A stretch of DNA of 64,000 bases from Poriferisodalis sp965262965 (GTDB lineage Bacteria > Actinomycetota > Acidimicrobiia > Acidimicrobiales > Poriferisodalaceae). The number at the start of each line of letters is the position of its first letter. Positions within the stretch are counted from its first letter, which is position 1. Both the position numbers and the translations under genes were made by a program. The DNA is taken from contig NZ_OZ253573.1 of NCBI RefSeq assembly GCF_965262965.1, positions 1,612,001 through 1,676,000 on the forward strand, given 5' to 3'. Positions 59,142-64,000 of the stretch are shown one piece after another. The notes under the pieces were generated by a model that worked only from the letters and a program-made list of their open reading frames with translations, searched no databases and had not been told where the DNA came from.

Positions 59142-59996
59142 GCCGTGCCGACGTTGGTGTTCGACCTGGCCCTCAGGGCACTCGGCGCGGTAGGGACACC
59201 AGCTGCACAGCGGACCCGGTTTCGGCTCGAAACGGCCTGTCTGGGCCGCGTCACCGATGCGCTCCCAGGTATCGCGGTGCTCGGCGACTGCGCTGTTGGT
59301 CTCGGCCCGATCGAAGTGGCGGGAAATCTCGATGGGTTGGCGGTCGTCGCGACCTCGGGCCGTCTCGCCGAGGTACAGCAGGCGCACCTCGGAGACTTCG
59401 TCGCCCACCGATTCGATGGCAGCGGCATACAGCCACACCTGTGTCAACCGGCTGTCCACGAATCGCGCGCCCGGGGCCCGCCCCGTCTTGTAGTCGTTCA
59501 CCCGCAGACCGTCGGCTGTGCGATCGACCAGATCGACCACACCGCGAAACGGCACGCCGCCAAGTTCGGTGCGCATGTCGCGCTCACGGTCAACGACGTC
59601 GACGTCGTTTGGATCGACGAGCTGGAAATAACCCTCGACATCACGCCATGCATTCCAACGGAACGAGCGCTCGTCGTCGGAACTCAGCTCGAGCGCTTCG
59701 AAATCAGGATCCAACGCTGTCTGCGGCCAGAGGTCACCGCAGATCGAGCGGGCTCGATCGAGTGTGCGCTGTCCGGGAGCCGCTGCAAGCAGTTCCTCGA
59801 GCACCCGATGCACGAACGTGCCGCGCATTGCCGGTTCGCCGGGCGGGTCCGGCAGCTTGTCGATGTAACGAAGCTTCCAACGTCGCGGGCATTGCCGAAA
59901 TGTCGACGCGCCGGATGGGCTCAGACTCTGAGGCGTCCTCGTAACAGGAGATACGACATCCACGGTCACAGCATCCACAGTCACAGCGTGGCCCAT
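59130..59996 (-). CDS. RecB-family exonuclease (PD-(D/E)xK, likely Fe-S)
   Basis: 288 residues. It begins, after a variable lead, with SPSGASTFRQCPRRWKLRYI, the usual N-terminal Cys motif; GTFVHRVLEELL gives the His; the nuclease core is FRGVVDLVDRTADGLRVNDYKTGRAP, here given only as landmarks (Asp, then Asp-Tyr-Lys). The C-terminus has CSWCPYRAECPEGQ, so four Cys in all could hold a 4Fe-4S cluster as in AddB- and Cas4-like nucleases. It is a stand-alone gene. The true start may be a few codons inside the given one. Confidence 0.85.
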   Translation of the reverse strand: MGHAVTVDAVTVDVVSPVTRTPQSLSPSGASTFRQCPRRWKLRYIDKLPDPPGEPAMRGTFVHRVLEELLAAAPGQRTLDRARSICGDLWPQTALDPDFEALELSSDDERSFRWNAWRDVEGYFQLVDPNDVDVVDRERDMRTELGGVPFRGVVDLVDRTADGLRVNDYKTGRAPGARFVDSRLTQVWLYAAAIESVGDEVSEVRLLYLGETARGRDDRQPIEISRHFDRAETNSAVAEHRDTWERIGDAAQTGRFEPKPGPLCSWCPYRAECPEGQVEHQRRHGIAA

Positions 59997-60104
59997 CCCG
60001 AGACAGTGGACGCGGATATTGCCGCATCACCGTTGTCTCTGCGCCCCGCACTGGGCTGATTCGGTCCGAGCATGGCTCGTTGTCGCACTTTTCGAATGCC
60101 TGTC

Positions 60105-60392
60105 TCAGCGGCGACGCCAGCGTCGCCACAGCCACCACGCCATCGCAGCGACGAGGACCCCGCCGAACGCCATTGCGCCGCCGAGCGCGTACAGCAGCTG
60201 CGGGTCGACGGGCTTGGCCTGCCTCGGCAGAAGATGTGACGCAGGCGGTGTCGCGGGATCCGATTCCGGCTCCGGGTCGCGCGCAACGGCTTCGTGCGCG
60301 AGCGCCGAACCGCCGAGTTGCGGCGGATCTCCGGGAAGCGAGGCCCCCGCGTCCATGTTCGGCCGTGGTCGGTTCGGGTTGTAGCTGACCAT
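60105..60392 (-). CDS. Small membrane-anchored protein, hypothetical
   Basis: About 95 residues from ATG 60392 (MVSYNPNRPRPNMDAGASLP). The first 65 residues are polar and Pro/Ala/Glu rich. One transmembrane helix, LLYALGGAMAFGGVLVAAMA, is followed by WWLWRRWRRR, a strongly basic end that would lie in the cytoplasm, so the N-terminal part is probably outside. The family is not recognised. Confidence 0.55.
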   Translation of the reverse strand: MVSYNPNRPRPNMDAGASLPGDPPQLGGSALAHEAVARDPEPESDPATPPASHLLPRQAKPVDPQLLYALGGAMAFGGVLVAAMAWWLWRRWRRR

Positions 60393-60456
60393 GAGCAAGC
60401 CTTGCGCACCGAGTCGAGGCCACAGCAGATGCGCTGCTGATCGTACTGCTGACGGC

Positions 60457-61227
60457 TCAGATCAGCCGTCTCTCCAAGGTGGCCCAGAGTTCGTCGAAGG
60501 CCGCCACTGCCTGCGGTGCTCCGGGGCGCCTGCGGAGCGCTCTCAATGGCAGCGACTTCCCGGATGCCTCAGCAACCGCCGCTCGCTGGGGCACCGCCGG
60601 GAGCAAATCCGTCCCGAACCGTTCGGTCAGCTGAGCGAGCCAGTACGCGTTGTCGCGCGTCCGGCCCACCCTGTTCGGCACGATGCCCGCGACTGTGGGT
60701 GTGCCCTGCCGCTGCGCGATGCGGGCGATCGTGGACCGCATCAAGTCGACGCCGTCGGCAGCCCACGCTGCGGGTTCGGTCACGATGAGCGCCCGATCTG
60801 CCGCGAAGAGGCCATTGATGCACAGCAGCCCCAATGACGGCGGGCAGTCGATGAGCACGAGGTCATGCGTGACTCCGGCGAGCGCGATGCGCAGCCGGTC
60901 CTGCGCCCCGACCAAGTCCGCGGCCATCTGAGGCTCGCGACTCGCAAGCGCGTAACTGCCCGCGACGAGCTGCGGGTGGGGTCCGTCGGGCGGCCATTGC
61001 GAGTCCATCACCGCCGCAAGTGCGGATCCCGGCACGGCATCCGCGAGCACGTCGTCGATATTGGGAGACACGTTCCAAACGCCGAGTCCTGCCGACGCGT
61101 TGGACTGCGGATCAAGGTCCACGACCAGAACGCTGCGACCCACCGAGCTAGCGGCTTCGGCCAGACCGACGGCGACAGTCGTCTTGCCGACGCCGCCTTT
61201 TTGGTTCACCACTGCCAGCGTCGTCAT
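60457..61227 (-). CDS. ParA/Soj-type ATPase
   Basis: About 256 residues from ATG 61227 (MTTLAVVNQKGGVGKTTVAV), which places the deviant Walker A loop KGGVGKTT at residues 10-17 as in all ParA proteins. Other landmarks are VLVVDLDPQSNAS and VLIDCPPSLGLL. No parB gene and no parS-like sites are next to it, so it may position another cargo or be an orphan. It follows mshC on the same strand with a gap of about 35 bases. The upstream part of the frame is not counted because the ATPase fold begins at this ATG. Confidence 0.88.
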   Translation of the reverse strand: MTTLAVVNQKGGVGKTTVAVGLAEAASSVGRSVLVVDLDPQSNASAGLGVWNVSPNIDDVLADAVPGSALAAVMDSQWPPDGPHPQLVAGSYALASREPQMAADLVGAQDRLRIALAGVTHDLVLIDCPPSLGLLCINGLFAADRALIVTEPAAWAADGVDLMRSTIARIAQRQGTPTVAGIVPNRVGRTRDNAYWLAQLTERFGTDLLPAVPQRAAVAEASGKSLPLRALRRRPGAPQAVAAFDELWATLERRLI

Positions 61228-61264
61228 CGTCGCTGCGGGACCTGGGCCGCGGCCGTCCGGCGGT

Positions 61265-62458
61265 TCACGGCGGTCCCTCCCCCATCGTTGTGGCGCGCAG
61301 GTCAATGCCGCACAGCAGCGCCGCAGCACACAGCTCGTCACTCAGTGCCGGGCCCGCGCCGCCGCGTCGGATTGCGGCCGCGGCGCCGAGCAGCGCATCC
61401 CGCGCCGCCGGCGCATCGAGGTCGTTGTCCAGCGCGCCACGCACGTCGGCAACGAGGCCGGCCTCGCCGTCGACCGCCGGGGTACGGCTTGCGGCGCCTG
61501 CCAGCTCCTGCAGGTCGCGTTGAGCAGCCATGGCTTCGTCGTCGAACCATTCCCACTCGGACCGGTAGTGGTGCGCCATCAACGCTAGGCGAATGGCGCG
61601 GGGATCGATGCGTGTGCGCAGGTCAGAGATGAACACGAGATTGCCCAGCGATTTGGACATCTTGTGGCCCTGGTAGCCCACCAGGCCGGCGTGGACCCAA
61701 TAGCGCGCGAGCGGAGCTCCATGAGCGGCTTCGCTCTGCGCGATCTCGCACTCGTGGTGCGGGAACACCAGATCGCCGCCGCCACCGTGAATGTCGATCG
61801 TCTCGCCCAGAGCAGTGTGTCCCATTGCCGAGCACTCGATGTGCCAACCCGGCCTGCCTGGCCCGAATGGCGACGGCCACGCCGGCTCGCCGTCGGTGCT
61901 TGCCTGCCACAGCACGAAGTCGAGCGGGTTGCGCTGTCGGGGATCGCCGGGCGTTCCGCCCCGTTCGGCTGCCAATTCAGCCATGCGGTCGGCGCTGTAG
62001 CCCGACAGCTTCCCGAACTCCGGAAAGGTCGAGACGTCGAAATAGATGCGATCACCGGACGTGTACGCATGTCCTGATTCGAAGAGCGTGCCGATCATGG
62101 TCACCATGGCCTCGATGGACTGCGTCGCACGGGGCTCGTGCGCCGCCGGCCGTGCTCCCAACGCTGACATGTCTGCGGTGAACCGGGCGATCTCGCGCTC
62201 GGCCAATGCCAGATAGTGCTCTCCCAGCTCAGCCGCTTTCGGCAGGATGCTGTCGTCCACGTCGGTGTAGTTGCGCACGAGCGTGACGGTGTGACCGATG
62301 TCCTCGAGGCGGCGGATCACGAGGTCGTACGCGAGATACGTCGCAGCGTGTCCGAGGTGCGTGGCGTCATATGGCGTGATACCGCAGACGTACATACCGA
62401 CGTGATCGTCGAGCTTCACATCGACGACCGATCGCCGAGCGGTGTCGAACAGGCGCAT
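61265..62458 (-). CDS. mshC: Mycothiol synthesis ligase MshC (Cys:GlcN-Ins ligase)
   Basis: About 397 residues of the class I cysteinyl-tRNA-synthetase-like fold, without the tRNA-binding end. VCGITPYDATHLGHAATYLA contains the HIGH-type motif in the form used by MshC, followed by NYTDVDDSIL; the zinc site Cys/His lies in IECSAMGHTAL and FPHHECEIAQSE; and GHKMSKSLGN is the KMSKS loop. The length and the ThrPro in GITPYD favour MshC over CysS. It joins Cys to GlcN-inositol in the mycothiol pathway and shows that this is a mycothiol-using actinobacterium. ATG 62458 is the start; the longer frame is not used. Confidence 0.88.
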   Translation of the reverse strand: MRLFDTARRSVVDVKLDDHVGMYVCGITPYDATHLGHAATYLAYDLVIRRLEDIGHTVTLVRNYTDVDDSILPKAAELGEHYLALAEREIARFTADMSALGARPAAHEPRATQSIEAMVTMIGTLFESGHAYTSGDRIYFDVSTFPEFGKLSGYSADRMAELAAERGGTPGDPRQRNPLDFVLWQASTDGEPAWPSPFGPGRPGWHIECSAMGHTALGETIDIHGGGGDLVFPHHECEIAQSEAAHGAPLARYWVHAGLVGYQGHKMSKSLGNLVFISDLRTRIDPRAIRLALMAHHYRSEWEWFDDEAMAAQRDLQELAGAASRTPAVDGEAGLVADVRGALDNDLDAPAARDALLGAAAAIRRGGAGPALSDELCAAALLCGIDLRATTMGEGPP

Positions 62459-62556
62459 TCCCACGGCGGTCTCGCGCTCCCTTGACGTCGTAGCGGTCGC
62501 TGCGCCCCAACAGTGCAGGGCGGGCGTGCTCGGAACGGCGACCACCATACGCGTCG

Positions 62557-63807
62557 GTGCCGCGAGCGTCCGAATCGGGGCCGGTTCTGGTTCCAGCGAG
62601 TCTGAACCCGGTACTGTTCGAGCAGGTGGACAGGCAGCTCGGCGACCGCGCATTACTGGAGCGAATCGCTATGTACCGACACCGTCGCGAGCTGCCTCCG
62701 ATCCAACCAACGCTGGTGCGCGAGTTGGCGGAATGGCTGACCGCACACGGAGCGGACCCGCTCAGCTACGTGTGCGATCTCTTCGATCGGCACCAAGTCG
62801 TGTTCGTCGGGCACCACACGCCGACACGGCGCGTGGGGCTGTTCCTGCAGGATCTCGTGGCCGCCGCGTTCCGCTGTGGCGTCAACATCGTGGCGATGGA
62901 GTACGCATGTGTGGACGACCAAGCGCGCCTCGACGCTGTCGTCACCGGGCCGACCTTCGACGAGCAGCTCGCACGCGAGTCGCTGCTGCGCTGGGGAATC
63001 CGCCACCACTTCGCTTACCGCGAGTACCTCGACGTCCTGGGCGCCGTCTGGGAAGTGAACCGACGATTTGCTGGTGAGAAGACGCCGCCGATGCGCGTCC
63101 TCGGCCTCGACTACGACCTCGATCTCGATGCCGTCACCGATACTGCCGACCTGCGCAGCTCATTTGCGTGGCCACACTTGCGCAGTCGCGGACCGGTGTC
63201 GGCGCACATGTCCGAGGTGCTGCTGCGGGAGGTGATCGAGCCAGGTCATCGCGCGCTGGTACTGACGCGTACTGCGCACGCGATGACTCGATTGCGGCGG
63301 CTGCCGCACCGCGTCTGGGACGCGTTCGACGCCGAGATGTCCGGTGGTCACGTGGTCGGGGCGGCAAACCGGCTCTACGAAGTGATTGCGGATCGAGCGG
63401 TCACGGTGCTGATTCACGAGCCGCTGCCCGCGGACGGCGAACTCTGCGACTACGCCTTGGTTGCCGACGGCGTCGTGGACGCCGCGTTCGCGACGAACTC
63501 AAACCTAGCCGTGCCGCTTGCCTTCGACGTGGACCGCGGCCCCGCAGCGAGGCTGAACTGTGCCAGCAGCCTCGATCGCCAGCCGCTCGGCGCGCTGGCC
63601 ACGGGCTGGATCTACCTCGAGCGCGACTACGAACGCCGGGCCCCGACGCCGCTGCCCGAGCCCGTTCCCGCTGTGCATGTCGAAAATGCCCGCAGGTACG
63701 CACTGGACCCAGCGCTGCGATGCGAGCGCTCGACTGCGCTCGACTTCGCTGCGGCGGTGTCGGCATCGGCCGCAGCGGCCGAGCTTGCGTGGACCCAAGT
63801 GCTCTAG
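62557..63807 (+). CDS. TIKI/ChaN/EreA-superfamily-like hypothetical protein
   Basis: 416 residues. The segment YVCDLFDRHQVVFVGHHTPT, then the Arg-rich helix and CGVNIVAMEYACVDDQARLD resemble the opening strands of the TIKI/ChaN/erythromycin-esterase fold, in which His and Glu form the active site (here His-His and Glu). Later landmarks are HRALVLTRTAHAMTRLRRLP, a typical second histidine strand, and GWIYLERDYERRAP. The function is unknown. A second gene of the same kind begins 40 bases downstream, so they are tandem paralogues. It is divergent from mshC. Confidence 0.6.
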   Translation: MPRASESGPVLVPASLNPVLFEQVDRQLGDRALLERIAMYRHRRELPPIQPTLVRELAEWLTAHGADPLSYVCDLFDRHQVVFVGHHTPTRRVGLFLQDLVAAAFRCGVNIVAMEYACVDDQARLDAVVTGPTFDEQLARESLLRWGIRHHFAYREYLDVLGAVWEVNRRFAGEKTPPMRVLGLDYDLDLDAVTDTADLRSSFAWPHLRSRGPVSAHMSEVLLREVIEPGHRALVLTRTAHAMTRLRRLPHRVWDAFDAEMSGGHVVGAANRLYEVIADRAVTVLIHEPLPADGELCDYALVADGVVDAAFATNSNLAVPLAFDVDRGPAARLNCASSLDRQPLGALATGWIYLERDYERRAPTPLPEPVPAVHVENARRYALDPALRCERSTALDFAAAVSASAAAAELAWTQVL

Positions 63808-63847
63808 CCAGCACGACTGACGTCGCCGATCGGGCACACTCTCATCG

Positions 63848-64000
63848 GTGCCGGACGCAGAGACTCCCGTTGACGAGTCGTCGTCGACCGCGCTCCCATC
63901 GCCGGAGAGCTACCTGGCCGACATCTGCGGCGGCCATCAGATCGTGTTCCTCGGGGACCAGATCGGCGTGCAGCAGCATCTGAGCTTTCTGGCCGGCGCG
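63848..64000 (+). CDS. Second TIKI/ChaN-like protein, cut by window edge
   Basis: A GTG at 63848 opens a frame that runs to the end of the window (51 codons seen). After a Ser/Pro-rich lead it reads SYLADICGGHQIVFLGDQIG, then VQQHLSFLAGA, which lines up with SYVCDLFDRHQVVFVGHHTP and the following helix of the preceding gene. The His-His pair of the first protein is Asp-Gln here, so the active site may differ. Confidence 0.55.
   Translation, partial: MPDAETPVDESSSTALPSPESYLADICGGHQIVFLGDQIGVQQHLSFLAGA

Noticed and set aside
60457..61227. ParA as part of a plasmid or chromosome partition locus
   Set aside because: No ParB gene and no repeated parS-like palindromes are nearby, and the flanks are chromosomal metabolic genes.

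Overview
The window is high-G+C DNA from an actinobacterium. The best lineage evidence is a mycothiol ligase gene (mshC), type I Wadjet genes, actinobacterial-style lipoproteins, and many genes for acyl-CoA metabolism. An Acidimicrobiia-like lineage would fit, but that is inference; there is no rRNA or tRNA gene to settle it and I saw no CRISPR array.

Layout, left to right. 1-3.1 kb: the tail of an IS1380-type transposase, a decayed AAA/DUF4143 ATPase, one uncertain ORF and a vapBC pair. 3.2-11.4 kb: a complete type I Wadjet operon on the minus strand, in the order jetC-jetA-jetB-jetD with 4-base stop/start overlaps. 11.5-21 kb: housekeeping genes (PIG-L deacetylase, nfuA, acuI, a 45-residue membrane peptide, DUF4333 lipoprotein, acyl-CoA mutase large subunit, thiD, AcoX-like kinase, 1-Cys peroxiredoxin, pncB).

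21.2-24.1 kb: a lower-G+C SIR2-HerA pair, a known two-gene antiphage design, here with Arg in place of the Walker A Lys of HerA. 24.4-26 kb: a TnpB unit bounded by 26-bp perfect terminal inverted repeats and an 8-10 bp direct repeat. 27-40 kb: a type I restriction-modification island. hsdR is cut in two by an IS1182-family element that was itself hit by an IS3-type element. The rest of the island, transcribed leftward, is hsdM, a HEPN toxin, an MNT nucleotidyltransferase fused to HsdS, and an Nmad2 protein, with an XRE-ImmA pair facing the other way. The HEPN/MNT toxin-antitoxin pair built into the specificity subunit is the most unusual system in the window.

40-48.4 kb: metabolic genes (DUF2784, an internally deleted cobQ, aminotransferase, enoyl-CoA hydratase, acyl-CoA dehydrogenase, P1 peptidase) with mazEF and Xre-RES toxin-antitoxin modules between them. 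48.4-55.6 kb: an SF1 helicase and a very large DEDDh exonuclease-DinG-RecQ polypeptide interrupted by one in-frame TAG. 55.6-64 kb: SPFH/NfeD membrane pair, mutM, a second enoyl-CoA hydratase, a RecB-like nuclease followed by a 32-bp tandem repeat, a small membrane protein, parA-like ATPase, mshC, and two tandem TIKI/ChaN-like genes, the second cut by the window edge.

The window therefore alternates conserved metabolic blocks with defence and mobile blocks: Wadjet against plasmids, SIR2-HerA, R-M with HEPN/MNT, five toxin-antitoxin-like modules, and large helicases that may also be defensive. All statements come from reading the sequence; no database search was run.
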